Below, one piece after another: positions 32,314 to 43,289 of a DNA stretch of 64,000 bases. The position numbers were made by a program, and so were the translations under genes. A model generated the notes under the pieces. That model searched no databases. It was given only the letters and a program-made list of their open reading frames with translations, and was not told the DNA's origin. This stretch comes from Limnoperna fortunei (lineage: Eukaryota > Mollusca > Bivalvia > Mytilida > Modiolidae): the NCBI GenBank assembly GCA_944474755.1, contig OX104114.1, positions 49,282,647 through 49,346,646 of the forward strand, written 5' to 3'. Within the stretch, counting starts at the first letter, position 1, and the number at the start of each line of letters is the position of its first letter.

Positions 32314-33244
32314 TGTGAAATACTTTTTATTCGTGGGGTATCAATTTTCGTGGTTTTCGTGGATGCCTCGGACCACGAAATTAAAAATCCAACGAAGAAT
32401 ACAACTTCATTAACAGATTGGAACTTGGGAACAATGATCTAAAAATGTCAGAGATCGGACATTTATTTGTAAATGTAATATATGAATTTGTGGTTCGATC
32501 CATTAATAATGTTCAGCTCAAAATCCATCTTTATGATTATGTTGCAGGTTTCATGTTCAAATTGTGTTTTTATTAAATGTAGGTATTATTTAATTGCAAC
32601 ACGTACGAAGAAACATCGACTTCCGGTCAAGGTGGGGATATATGAGGTGTTCATTTTCGATGTTAAAAAGTAACAAATTATTATCGGAATTATGAGTTTG
32701 GTTGCTCCTTTGAACATAATTAAAATAACAAATAAAATATTTAAAAGATAAGCTATACTTTATCTTTATTAGTGCATACCAATGACACGATATATCAAAT
32801 GGATGTTGTGATAATACCGATCGTGGCACAAATGACATTAATTTATTGCTACTCAACACATGAAGTGACAAATGCCCTTCGGCGAGGAATGCTTCTATAG
32901 ATAACAATAAGAGAATTAAATAGACTCAAAGTAGTTTTTATTGCAATTAATCAATTAATTAATACATTACCGTGTTTATAAGTAGCTATTGATTTCCGTG
33001 TTGTTAATTTTGCATTCGTTACCACGCGCGTAAACAACATCATGTAATGAAACTGTTTTGTCTTCTTTATATGTTGATGTGTATTATCAGCAGCGAAAAT
33101 GATCTGCTGTAATCATTTATTTTGATCGATACCTCACTTTTTGCATTTTCGGAAACCGTCAGTCCACGAATTTAAGAACCCACGAACATGTAAAATTTCA
33201 CCAAACCACGAAAATTGATACCCACGAATTTAAGTACTTTCACA
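32314..33244. mobile_element. Nested inverted-repeat element with ATTCGTGGGTATCAATTTTCG ends
   Basis: The left end (TGTGAAATACTTTTTATTCG TGGGGTATC AATTTTCGTGGTTT) and right end (reverse complement of TGTGAAAGTACTTAAATTCG TGGGTATC AATTTTCGTGGTTT) face each other about 0.9 kb apart. Internal ORFs are short and unrecognised. No clear TSD. A diverged copy of one end lies at about 44537-44580. Confidence 0.7.
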
Positions 33245-33296
33245 TTTGTTTGTTGTGTTCATCCTACTTTCAGAAATTTTTCAGCTTTACTAGTAT

Positions 33297-33745
33297 ACTA
33301 TAATGCCATGTAGTTTTTTATTGGGGAGGAAGCTGGTGTGACAGGAGAAAACTCCTAACTTTCCACAAGGTCTAAACGGGTCAAGAAATCCTGGAAAAGT
33401 TATGGAATTTATCAGTATAAAAAAATTACAACAAAGTTCCAGGCGAAAAATTTCTACTGTGCCTTTATCTCATATTTTGTGTTAAATTGCAAGTGTCAAT
33501 TACACTGTCATGCTAGGATCATTCATGGAAAATGGTCACATAGTTCTTGACAAGTCACGGAATTTTTACACAAAGAATGAGTATGTCCATGTTTCGGTAG
33601 AAAAACTTGCAATCTTTGTCAGTCGACATAGGAGTCAAGTACCCCTACCAGCAGCTAAGCCCAACCTGCAACCTCGGGGTTGACAGTGTGATCAATAGTA
33701 GATGACCAACTACCTCAACTACTCTGCCACCAATTCCCTGTCTTA
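33297..33745 (-). mobile_element. Diverged SINE relic, split
   Basis: Minus-strand SINE: 3' part at 33297-33370 (ATTGGGGAGGAAGC, GGAGAAAACTCC) and 5' part at about 33595-33745 (CAACCTGCAACCTCGGGGTT GACAG, TGATCAATAGTAGATGACC, CTGCCACC). About 220 bp of unrelated sequence separates them. Confidence 0.65.
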
Positions 33746-34178
33746 TAATATTCAGTCTCAGAGTTATTTTCATGACCTGACGTGAAATAAATTTTTATAT
33801 TCTAGTACATATACATGTACATGTATTTCATTGCAAGAATGTGTCAATGACACTGTCATGCTAGAATCATTCATGGGAAATGGTCACATACTAGTAGTTC
33901 TTTACAAGTCATGGAATTTTTAGACAAAGAAGGAGTATAGACCATGTTTCGGTAGGAAAATGGGCAATTCTTGTCAGTTAAGATAGGAGTCAAGCACACC
34001 CTGCCAGCAGCCAAGCCCAACCTGCAACCCCTGTGTTAACAGTGATCAAAATTAGATGACAAACTACCTCAACCACTCTGCCACCGAGTCCCTGTCTTAT
34101 AATATTCAGTCTCGGAGTGATTTTAATTACCCCAAGTGAAATAATTTTTCATATACTAGTACATGTACATTTGTTTCA
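33487..34178. repeat. Tandem duplication, two ~345-bp units containing SINE 5' part
   Basis: Unit 1 (33487-33830) and unit 2 (33831-34178) share CACTGTCATGCTAGGATCAT TCATGG, CATGTTTCGGTAG, the minus-strand SINE head, and ATACATGTACATG-type ends. Divergence is about 10-15 percent by eye, so the duplication is old and carried the SINE piece with it. Confidence 0.8.
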
Positions 34179-36288
34179 TGGCAAGAATGAGACTTGTATG
34201 GTGCTCGTTTACATATACTGTATGTACATGTACCTTATCTGCTGGACCAGTTAAAAGAATAAACCCATGGTTTTTTTTTAAGCAAAGGACTGGATGGTTA
34301 TGAATGAATTGTTAAGTTTACCAACAAGGTGTTCTAGAAGTATACAATAAGTGGCAGAAAAAAATAAAAAATATAAAACAGTGCAAACAGTTCAATAACA
34401 GATAATATTTGTAAACCCCTGGGTGTTGAATCACAACCAGCTGAGTCATTCAGGGTAATGGGACACCTTAGCAGATCATAAATGGTCACATGACCTACAT
34501 AATTGTATTAAGAATAATTTATAAGTACTGGTATGCTTAATACTAGACCATAATTAAAGGTTGATGATCTTTTTATTAAAGTTCTAGAGGACCCAATTAA
34601 CAAAATCATGGACTTTAAGTGTCCTATTTGGGGGAAATGAAAGTTAAATATGATTGCAAGTCTAACTTAACTAAATTGAAAATTACATTTAGTTTTTGGC
34701 TCCAAATTGGGGTTTACAAAAATGTATTGGTAATCTTGATTTTGCATATTGAATCTGTTGATACAAAATATATTTCCAAATAACTTGTCCTATCAAAATA
34801 GTGTAATTTTGTGAACATGTATATGGTCATGTTTTGGAATTGAACATGAACTAGTACACATAAATCTTATTATTTACTTAATTTCTTAAATACTGCTTAC
34901 CTAAAAGGAATAAATGCAAAAACTGCAAGTGCAGTTTTTTTACTGTGACAATGGCATTTGTTTTTAATTATTCAATAAATATGCACGACAAAGAATTAAA
35001 ACCAAGCTCAAACTGTCCTATATTGGGGCTTGTCATAATATATAAGTAACTACATGTAGTATGGCAAACTATGTAGTTCTCTTTTAGGTTAAAATGAGCT
35101 GCGATTCTTGTATGTGTATGCAGCTTAAAGTCAACATGGCTGGCAGCTTAGTTATTACAGTGTATGGGATGTTTTTTAGATTGTTTAACTTCTTATGGCA
35201 ATATGGTACAGGCCCATAAGGTCTAAAATCAAACTAAATGTGCAATTGCAAAAAATGCAACTTGTTGAAACTTGTCTACATGTATATATATCAAAGGAAT
35301 ATTCTTTTGGTGTAATGCAGGCAAATTCAAAATAGCATGTACACCACTATGTGCATGTATGAAAAGATTATGAATGCTAATAACGGCTAAACTTTCTAGT
35401 GTCCTATTTCACTGATCCCTCAATTTATATCAGCAGACACTGAATTATGCATTTTCAAATAACAATTATCAATTAGTCACATACAATTTGTTTGTTTAAA
35501 TGGAACTCTATGCCACTTTCAGTAATTTTTTAGCTATATACTGATATCCAGGTTTTATTTGTTTTATTTGATGGAGCAAGGCAGAAGTACCCAGTAAGTG
35601 TATACACAAGTACTGCTTTGGTATAAAAGTGAATATTTTGTTGAAATATTTCAAGGGTACATCATTAACATCTTTAATTTCTGGATTTTTTTACATCTGT
35701 AAAGGTACATGTATAAATAACCAAACACATCCTTTATGCAGACTTGGGGGGGGGGGGTAATGGAAATAAAGTGGAGTCTAAAATATAATACTGCTAAGAA
35801 CACTTCCTTTCTCCCTATATGCTCTTTTTTGCTCAGTTTGGAATTACTTTGTCTGGTTCTTCTGGAATAATTGTGTCCAAAAAAATCCTACCCCCCCTTT
35901 TCTACAAAAATAGTAGGTCCCTACAGAGTCATATACTGACGTATGCTTACATAGCTAATGTCTTGTTACATATATGGATATAAGATTAATATTATTTACG
36001 ATTTATAGTACAAACATACAAATATAAGCTTCGTCTTCGTAGAATTGACAAGGTCCAAAATATTCGAGAAGAAAATAAAAAAACGTATCATTAGCTGTCA
36101 CACACCTAATTTTGTGTTGGCGCACGTTTAAATATAAGATACATGATATATTTTTATCAATTTCAAATCAAATTACCGAAGTATTCACATGTGCTTTAAA
36201 CCTCGTGTGTTTGTTTACGTTCGACATGGAGATTTTGTAAAAACGATTTTGATTGGTACTTCTCAAGGTCAAAAGCAACTTCACTTCC
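34179..36288. other. Interior of the MULE-like element, no gene seen
   Basis: AT-rich sequence. At about 35510-35610 a minus-strand SINE 3' fragment is visible (TGCCACTTTCAGTAATTTTT TAGCTATAT, AAGTACCCAGTAAG). A G-run lies at about 35747-35757. No coding frame is supported. Confidence 0.5.
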
Positions 36289-36377
36289 GACCCGAAAAAT
36301 ATATATGTATGTTGTCAGGGGTGATGATGGAGCGAACGCGGACTCAGAACCCCTGACTTGGGAGGATGCTCTTCCAT

Positions 36378-36480
36378 GTAATTAGGTTTAGTTATTTGCA
36401 TCATATACATCAATTAATTGTTCATATATCTCATGTATTTGAGGAAATAAAGTTATGAATGAATGAATGGAGGAAATAGG
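36378..36480 (+). repeat. Possible LINE 3' tail ending (GAAT)n
   Basis: Ends TTTGAGGAAATAAAGTTATG AATGAATGAATGG; a GAAATAAAG signal just before a (TGAA)n run is typical of CR1/L2-like LINE 3' ends. The MULE-like element abuts it on the left. Confidence 0.4.
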
Positions 36481-36599
36481 ACCTATTTGCATTTTTCATC
36501 AAAATTGAGATTTTTACATAATGTGGAAATATATTACTATATGCATATTGTGTAAAATTTATATAGCAGTCCGATAAACTGTTTAAAAGTTATAGCAAA

Positions 36600-37070
36600 A
36601 AGTATATTGCCATATCTGCATACTTAATTTTTAAACATGGTATAAGGGTCTATCTGAAATGAACGCAAAGTAAAAGGTTATATTTGAACATATAACCTTT
36701 TTCTATGAAAACTTCCTAAAATCAGTCAAAGTTTTTTTAAGAGAAAAAGGTTATATAAGCATATAGAACTTTTTACCTCTGATGTATAGAGCTGTAAAAA
36801 CCTTGAAAACTAAGTAAAAAGTAATATCTGGAGATAGAACTTTTTTCCATTAACATCAGGATATCCCATGTACAATCCGTACTAAGAGAAAAGGATCTAT
36901 TTAAAGTTAGAACCTTATTCCTGTAATCATGACAGGCTTTATAATATCATGACACACTGTGAAAAGGGAATATCTGGCATATATCTCCTTTTCTTCTTTC
37001 TCTATTTAACTGATTATCACATTATAGAAGATAAGTTTCAAATATCGCCTTTTATCAGCAACTGATGGAA
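36600..37070. repeat. Degenerate ~70-bp repeats, each with a short dyad (left block)
   Basis: About five units start AAAAGGTTATAT-like and hold a short dyad; the best is AAAGGTTATAT...ATATAACCTTT at 36673-36702, with weaker ones near 36749, 36817, 36890 and 36957. A similar block lies at 43290-43640, so the two flank the OTU/DDE-like gene. Confidence 0.6.
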
Positions 37071-37125
37071 AACATGTGTGTATCTTATATATCAAATATA
37101 CACAACATAAATACACATGATAGGA

Positions 37126-37390
37126 TTGTTTGTTTGTTTTGATGGTGTTTAACGCCACTTTCAGCAATTTTTCAGCTATATCATGGCGTCCAGTTTTTAT
37201 TGGGGGAGAAAGCCGGAGTACCCGGAGAAAACCCCCGACCTGCGGTAGGAAAACTGCAATCCTTGTCAGTTAAGATTGGAGTCGAGTACACCCTGCCTGC
37301 AGTGAGAATCGAACCCGCAATCTCAGTGTTGACAGACCACGTGATCAATAGTAGACGAACTACCTTGCCCACTCGGCCACCGAGCCCCCC
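37126..37390 (-). mobile_element. tRNA-derived SINE, full length, minus strand
   Basis: 265-bp SINE of the family at 11910, flanked by ACATGATAGGA at 37115-37125 and 37391-37401. On the minus strand it has box A (TGGCCGAGTGGGCAAGGTAG), box B (GGTTCGATTCTC), GGTCGGGGGTTTTCTCCGGG and the GTGGCGTTAAACACCATC tail. ORFs on both strands across it are artefacts. Confidence 0.94.
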
Positions 37391-37401
37391 ACATGATAGG
37401 A

Positions 37402-37976
37402 AGCATGACTGCAAGAACAAAGGAATGAATATATTAAGAGAAAATGGTAAGAAATTTTAATATTTTTAATGTTATAAAGTATGATTTAAAAATGTATTTA
37501 TCATTCCATTCAATAAATATATGATTTGTAAAAAATACAAGTGCTACTAGCTGTTTGTTTTTAATGACAACTTTTATTTATTTACTTTCTTAACAAAATA
37601 ACTGAATTATTACTAGAAGGGGCACAGAGTATAAATATATGCACCTAATATAGCATTAGGAAATCCAACTTTTTCACTTGTATAATTATCACTTATATCA
37701 TTTATATGCTACAAAACATGTATATATGAAAAGTTATTATTATAATATGAGAGAGGCACTGCCCTTTTTAGGGACGGCAACATTACAAACTACATAACAA
37801 ACAAAAAACACATAGAACTAAACAGCATGGAGATTACTGGTGCCTGATTTAACTCAGTTATAATTATTCTAATTGTTTAGTGATTTATTTTTGCATGAAA
37901 ACTTTTGTATAAAAAGAGAAAATTAACACAGAATCTTAAAACAATTGGTTTTTAAGGCATTTTTTTCAATTTTTAG
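37402..37976 (+). other. Upstream region of the OTU/DDE-like gene
   Basis: AT-rich sequence ending in a strong acceptor (TTTTTTTCAATTTTTAG) directly before the ATG at 37977, so at least one upstream noncoding or coding exon is implied. No promoter was recognised. Confidence 0.45.
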
Positions 37977-38081
37977 ATGGACAGCTGTGAGTGGTCTGAC
38001 TGGTCAGACGAAGAACTATCTACGTTTGATAATCTTGAGGAAAATGCATGTAACACAAGTGAAGCTAATAGTAGAAAACAG
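37977..38081 (+). CDS. OTU/DDE-like gene, first visible coding exon
   Basis: 35 codons: MDSCEWSDWSDEELSTFDNL then EENACNTSEANSRKQ, acidic and W/S-rich. Preceded immediately by an acceptor (TTTTTAG|ATG) and ended by a donor (CAG|GTAAAA at 38081/38082). It joins in phase to 38723. The SDWSDEE pattern resembles acidic N-termini of transposase-like proteins but is not diagnostic. Function unknown. Confidence 0.55.
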
Positions 38082-38722
38082 GTAAAATGTCAGCAAAACT
38101 TGTCTTTACCAAACCTTTATAAACAAAACAAAAATAATAACATCTACATAAACCATAATACAAAATGTAGATTTTATTCCTTTTAATGTTTATATATTAA
38201 TATCTTTAACCTCAGTATAAAGCTAAATACCCATCAATAATTTTGAAACAATCATTCCTGTCTCCTCAGCATTTTACTATGCTAATTATATAAATTATGT
38301 TAACAATATTTTGATACCTTAAACTGATAAAACGAGGTCCTTATAAACAATAACGGACAAACACTTTGAAAATCACTGGATGCCTGGCATAAAATATTCT
38401 GGAGGTACAATAAACAAATTTTAAAGGGAATAAAGCACGAATCTTATACATGTTATACAGAATGATAAAACAAAAACAAACAAAAACATGTTTGAAAATA
38501 CAAATACAAAACAGATAAAAAAAACGGTAAATTTGGTTAGGCTGTATATCGATAGTTCAAAAAAATAACCTCTCATCAGCAGCATTTGAATCAAAACATA
38601 AGAAAGTCAAAACCAAAATATTGAATAAAAGTACTCAAAACCAAAAAAGTTTGAACAGGCAAGGCAAATTTAGCTCTGCTAAAAATAATCTAAATTTAAT
38701 GTTAAAAAATTTTTTTTTTCAG
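38082..38722 (+). other. Intron of the OTU/DDE-like gene
   Basis: 641 bp from GTAAAATG to a T-rich acceptor (AATTTTTTTTTTCAG) at 38708-38722. AT-rich, no features inside. Confidence 0.5.
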
Positions 38723-39088
38723 AATGGTGAAAAACTAGGGAATCATTCAGCAAACCAATCAGATGACCCAGAGACAAGAGAGCCACCAGATGACCCAGAG
38801 GAAGGAGAGCCACCAGAAGACCCAGAGACAAGAGAGCCACGAGAACAAACTGATGAACCAGAGACAAGTGAGCACCGAGAACAAACTGATGACCCAGAGG
38901 CAAGTGAGCATCTAGAACAAACTGATGACCCAGAGGCAAAAGAGCCACGAGAAGACCCTCAGACAAGAGAGCCACGAGAACAAACTGATGAACCGAAGAC
39001 AAGAGAGCCACAAAAACAAACTGAAGACACAGAGACAAGAGAGCCACATGACAAAAAAAAACTAATGACTCAGAAGCAAGCCAGTTAA
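38723..39088 (+). pseudogene. OTU/DDE-like gene, acidic PETREP repeat segment
   Basis: In phase with the first exon, this reads NGEKLGNHSANQSDDPETRE and then imperfect repeats of about 12-13 residues (EPREQTDEPETSE, EHLEQTDDPEAKE and so on), a low-complexity acidic segment made of a ~39-bp DNA repeat. The frame ends at TAA 39086-39088 only because a run of nine A at 39052-39061 shifts it: with ten A the reading continues as TNDSEASQLSVQKMNSLPED into the next segment. So either a mutation or a homopolymer consensus error. Confidence 0.65.
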
Positions 39089-39711
39089 GTGTTCAGAAGA
39101 TGAACAGTTTACCTGAAGATTTCTCTTCAACTGACGAGGACATACCCCTTGGAGCTATCAAAACAAACCATACTTCTACAAGAATTTTATCCGGAGCTGA
39201 TATAAGCTTAGCAACTGATACAGAAATGGACGTACCTTTATCAAATTTAAAATCGAAGCTACAATTTACACGTTATGGTAAAACATTTATAGCTAAGGAC
39301 ACAGATTTGCCAACGTTAAAGATGAAAAGAGAATCACAAAACAATGACTCCACAACTGATACAGACATGAATGTTCCACTATTATATATTAAAAACAAGC
39401 TTCACAATTTGAGACCAAGGGATCGTGCACCATCACCAATGTATGATTCTGATCTAGATCAGACATATGTATCAAATATCAAAGACATAAACAGCAGTGA
39501 CTCTGAAGATAACATAGATTTACTACCAGATGATCCAAGCAGCTCTGAAAGCGAGGTTTTATTTCAGTCGCCAAAGAAGAAAAGAAAAGTTGTTCGGACA
39601 CTGATTGAATCAAAAATCAAGAAATCCTGTAAAATTTTGGGACAGGCAAGGATAAACAGATCTGATCATACAATAAGCAACCAACAAATTAAAATGAACT
39701 GGAGATGTTAA
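39061..39711 (+). pseudogene. OTU/DDE-like gene, acidic linker with PKKKRKV nuclear signal
   Basis: Continuation in the shifted frame: NDSEASQLSVQK, then from the ATG at 39100 MNSLPEDFSSTDEDIPLGAI, several (S/T)(T/D)D(T)(E/D)MDVPL.N.K repeats, and SPKKKRKVVRTL near 39570-39600. PKKKRKV is a textbook monopartite nuclear localisation signal, so the protein was nuclear. The frame stops at 39711; a second frame is open across 39690-39810 (ELEMLTQPSNKKRSVKN), pointing to two further compensating indels. Confidence 0.6.
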
Positions 39712-39813
39712 CACAGCCATCAAACAAGAAAAGAAGTGTGAAAAATAAAACATTGAAAGATGGAAACTTCAAGAAAAAGATTAAAAGTCAGCAAAAACAA
39801 TTAAGTAATCGGC

Positions 39814-41043
39814 TTGGAAAACACAACAAAATACAAAAGCCCATGTGGGTTTTGGAAGGTTGTCAATGAAAGCAGGCGCCAAATGCAAGCACGTTTGGTA
39901 ACAGAAAGATATCATGAACAAAAAATCGACAAACTAATTGCAAGCAACAGACTTGAAAGGAGACATGTATATCCAGATGGAAATTGTCTTTTAAACGCTG
40001 TCTTACAACAACTTAATACAGATAAAACAATACAGAGTTTGAGGAAAGAAATTTGCGATCATATTGTATCCAATATCCAGCATTACATTGCTTTTGTCAG
40101 AACTGATGATAACACCCATGTCGATGCAAGGACCGAAATAGAGGAAAATGTAAATAAATTGGGAGAGAATGGTCACTGGAGCTCAGAATATGCAGATTTT
40201 GTACCACTATGCCTTGCCAACATTTTTCGTCGAAAAATTAGAATCTTTTCAACCAGAATGTTTGCACCAATTTTTGAAGTTGAACCTGATTTATTTGAAA
40301 CAGAAGACGGAAAAGATATACTTCTTGCTCACCTGGAAATACCTAGGGATGAGCATTATGACCCTGTATACAAAAAATCAGAGCAAACAGAAACAGAAAA
40401 AACAGTTGAACAAGGTAAAAGTACTCCAAAACGGAAAAGAAATGCTGATACAGCACCGATTTTAACACCACACAAAGAGACAAAGTTTGTTTCACCAAAA
40501 CGAAAGCAATGTTTTAGGAAGAGGAAATCCAATCCTGACAACTGGAAAGCAAACAAACGAAAGAAAATGCGATCGTTAGGAATGGAATACACAAGCAAAA
40601 CTGGAACGGAAATACCCTCTCGCAAGCTTAAACCAAAGGACTGCAGCAAATGTAGGTTTAAATGTTCAAGTAAAATCTCGGAGGAGAATAGAAATAAAAT
40701 ATTTAACCTCTATTGGAAACTTGGAGACTATGAGAAGCAAAGAGGTTTTATATGTTCAAACATCAAGTCACATGAATCCAAAAGAATTCAGTCAGAATAT
40801 CCGCGAAGGAAGAAATCCGTAGCATACTTTTTGAGAGTACATGAGCAGTTTCGGGTTTGTAAAGATTTCTTCCTCGCAACACTTGATATTGGTAGCAAAA
40901 CTGTAGAATCAGCCATAAAGAAAATGGTACATGGAGGTTTCGCTAGTAAAGATATGAGGGGAAAGAAAGCTCCTGCAAACAAAACCCCTACAGCTGATGA
41001 AAACTTTGTCCATGAACACATTGCATCTTTAACCGGTGATTGA
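39814..41043 (+). pseudogene. OTU protease domain plus Cys cluster and helical DNA-binding-like region
   Basis: About 409 open codons (no ATG needed, internal segment). Residues counted from 39814: OTU cysteine protease domain at about 30-190 with DGNC (nucleophile C58), GHWSSEYADFVPLCLANIF and the late EHYDPVY (H181); OTU enzymes cut ubiquitin or ubiquitin-like chains. Then a basic linker (KRKRNADT, KRKQCFRKRKSNPDNWKAN), a Cys cluster (CSKCRFKC) and EENRNKIFNLYWKLGDYEKQ, FFLATLDIGSKTVESAIKKM typical of a large multicopy family found in molluscs, cnidarians and insects with an RNase H/DDE-like domain. Ends by a +1 shift near 41036. Confidence 0.75.
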
Positions 41044-41645
41044 GAGCCATTATACCAGAAAAGATACCAAGAGACAATATTTGGCCCAAGACCTGAATAT
41101 TAAAAAGATGTACGAGTTATATAAGGCTAAATGCACAGAAACAGGAAGGAAACCAGTAAAGCAGACATATTATCGAAACATTTTCAATACACACTTCAAC
41201 TTGTCTTTTTTTTCAACCGAAAAAAGATCAATGTTCCACTTGTGTGCTTCGTGATCAAAATGTAAAAGAGGGTACTTTAACAGATGAAATGAAGAATATC
41301 TATGATAATCATCAAAAAAGAAAGGAGGATGCAAGAGATGAGAAGACCCGAGATAAGCAAAAAGCCGCATCTGATAAAAGTGTACAAGTTGCAACTTTTG
41401 ATTTACAGGATGTACTATCGGTGCCCTGCAGTCTTGTTGGAGACTTGTATTATAAACGGAAACTGTCATGCTACAACTTGTCATTTTATAATCTTGGAAA
41501 CAGAAATGGGCATTGCTTCCTTTGGGATGAAACCCATGGTGGTAGGGGTTCGTGTGAAATAGGTACATGCATATATTTGTACCTTAACTCCATTGCTAGT
41601 ACTCCGACCAAACCAGCCATACATGGTCATTCCAATGAAATATAG
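41036..41645 (+). pseudogene. DDE-like domain, N-terminal half, two frames
   Basis: Frame A (41036-41254): IESHYTRKDTKRQYLAQDLN, KMYELYKAKCTETGRKPVKQ, YYRNIFNTHFNLSFF. A run of eight T at about 41206-41213 shifts the frame; with seven T it continues QPKKDQCSTCVLRDQN. Frame B (41244-41645): TDEMKNIYDNHQKRKEDARD, ATFDLQDVLSVPC, LYYKRKLSCYNLSFYNLGNR, NEIGTC-like CEIGTCIYLYLNSIAS. ATFDLQ likely holds the first catalytic-type Asp of the RNase H-like fold. The expected next block (a D..GGQN.N motif) is absent, so the domain is dead. Confidence 0.7.
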
Positions 41646-42060
41646 TGATTTCAGAGATTTTAAAATTATCACCAAAAACCAATACAAGAACATGAAGACC
41701 ACTACCCAAGGAACAAAGATATCATGGCACAAAATTAAATGGATTCAAATAAGAAAATCGGAGCCAGAGAGTATATTTTTCAATTACAGTACCGACACAG
41801 AGTCCTTTATGCAAGTCAACTTTAAAGCCAGAAGACGTGGGAAAGCTTCAAAGCAACTTACTTATCTTCCATACAGATATGACGACAAATTGCCTATATC
41901 TGATGCCAAAAAATCAGATCTTCTATCACTTTGTGCCAGTGACATTATTCCAAGCTGTCACCATGAATACTACAGCAAGCTCAAAACAGACAAGAAGGCA
42001 CGTGACAAACTGCCGATGTCTGATGTAGAAGAGAGTGACTGTGAAACAGACGAAAATTGA
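41600..42060 (+). pseudogene. DDE-like domain, C-terminal part after a deletion
   Basis: In a third frame: RPNQPYMVIPMKYSDFRDFK, KNMKTTTQGTKISWHKIKWI, FFNYSTDTESFMQVNF, ARRRGKASKQLTYLPYRYDD, then KLPISDAKKSDLLSLCASDI, IPSCHHEYYSKL, ending SDVEESDCETDEN. This is the usual C-terminal region of the family (PMKY.DF.DLK...W.KIK...; PIS..KK.DL..L....IIP..YH.FY..L). It follows LNSIAS directly, so about 100-150 codons of the core were deleted near 41600. AATAAA at 42339 may be its poly(A) signal. Confidence 0.7.
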
Positions 42061-42338
42061 CGACTGTTTACTGATCTATTGGATATATGTGAACTATCAT
42101 GGGTTACATATATAAACATGTTTAATTTCTGTTAAATACCTTGAACTTATTTTAAGTCTTGTTTATCTTTTGAGTGTTAGTATTTCAAGTTAATTACTTT
42201 TATTCTATGTTACTTTACTTGAACAGTAAAAAAAATTTCATCCAAAAATATTTTTTCTTAATTTTGTTAAATTATAATTATGTACAAAAATTTAAGTTCT
42301 AGTAAAATACTTATCATATTTTTTCAAAGTACATTTAC

Positions 42339-42344
42339 AATAAA
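42339..42344 (+). promoter_or_regulatory. Possible polyadenylation signal of the OTU/DDE-like gene
   Basis: AATAAA 279 nt after the last stop (42060) in an AT-rich 3' region. Context alone supports it. Confidence 0.3.
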
Positions 42345-43289
42345 TATGATAAACATATTTAAATCCTATATAATAATTTAAAACAGTTGTTGAAGTGTAT
42401 TCTTTAATCTTAATACAGAGAAATATAATCACATCTTGCGTGACAAATATTAGGTCTCTATATTACATTTTACTTCATCTTTAAAATATGAAATGGTAGA
42501 AATGTAGTAAATGCATACTCATTGTAGTTAGTTTCATTATTCAATATAGAATATAAAATGTACTTGTTTATTTTTTACTTTAATCAAGGTAATAACAAAA
42601 CTTCCAAACTTGAAGGATCAATCCCAAATGTCCAGTGGAAAGGACAAAACAAGACAGATGCACTAGATAAATGGAAGATCGTAATGGTCTTGACTTGGTA
42701 CAGGTATTTCAAAAGAAACGAGTTGAACTAGGTTTTATGGAGCCAAACCTCCCTCTTCCATTGCGATCTTAGGATCTGTAGTTACAAAAACACATCAAAA
42801 TGATAGTTAAATAGCTTAGGAAAAGTGTATAGTAAAATAGTATATAGCAATATCTTGTTGGTTTATATCAATACAAAATTCAAATACCAAAACATGTTGT
42901 CCTTAATGATGTGTGGGGTATTATGGTCTATTGTTTTTTCCTGTATAGTATAATCTGAAGTAATCATTGTTTTTTTATAATACCAAAACGGGTATGAAAC
43001 AGTTGTTTTGTTTTGCTGTATATGCATATTTCAAGTAGAAACCTCTCATCAGGAAGGTCAAAAAACCAAAAGTATTAATCGAAAAGTACTAAGTACTCAA
43101 AATTAAAAAGTTCGAACAGGGAAACCCCAAATTTAAGATTGATGATTATAGATGGGTCACATTAACATAACTGCATGAACACAACATACACCACACTATT
43201 TGGAGTATATTTAATCATCGAGATTAAAGCAGATGATTTAGGCATCATAGAGTACAAAACCTGTAACACAATATTTTAATCAACAAGAG
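42345..43289. other. 3' flank, no supported gene
   Basis: AT-rich. A less AT-rich patch at about 42590-42780 (TCTTGACTTGGTACAGG, GGAGCCAAACCTCCCTCTTC) looks like a fragment of a dispersed repeat, family not identified. Confidence 0.4.

Larger units (their letters stand above)
31910..36368. mobile_element. 4.46-kb MULE-like TIR element, non-autonomous
   Basis: 80-bp TIRs at 31910-31989 and 36289-36368 differ at only two positions and start CATCCTCCCAAGTCAGGGGT. They are flanked by a perfect 9-bp direct repeat CTCTTCCAT (31901-31909, 36369-36377). A 9-bp TSD with long TIRs is typical of the Mutator/MULE superfamily, which is inference. The interior has no long ORF; it carries a nested inverted-repeat element (32314-33244), SINE relics and a tandem duplication (33487-34178), so it is either an old cargo-bearing non-autonomous element or a dead one. 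A 422-bp relative lies at 45365-45786. Confidence 0.9.

Noticed and set aside
37181..37460. Overlapping 79- and 86-codon ORFs
   Set aside because: Both are readings of the SINE at 37126-37390 on opposite strands.
38679..39047. 122-codon minus-strand ORF rich in L and H
   Set aside because: Shadow of the acidic PETREP repeat on the plus strand; its LLSLG/HQFVL periodicity is the reverse complement of that repeat.
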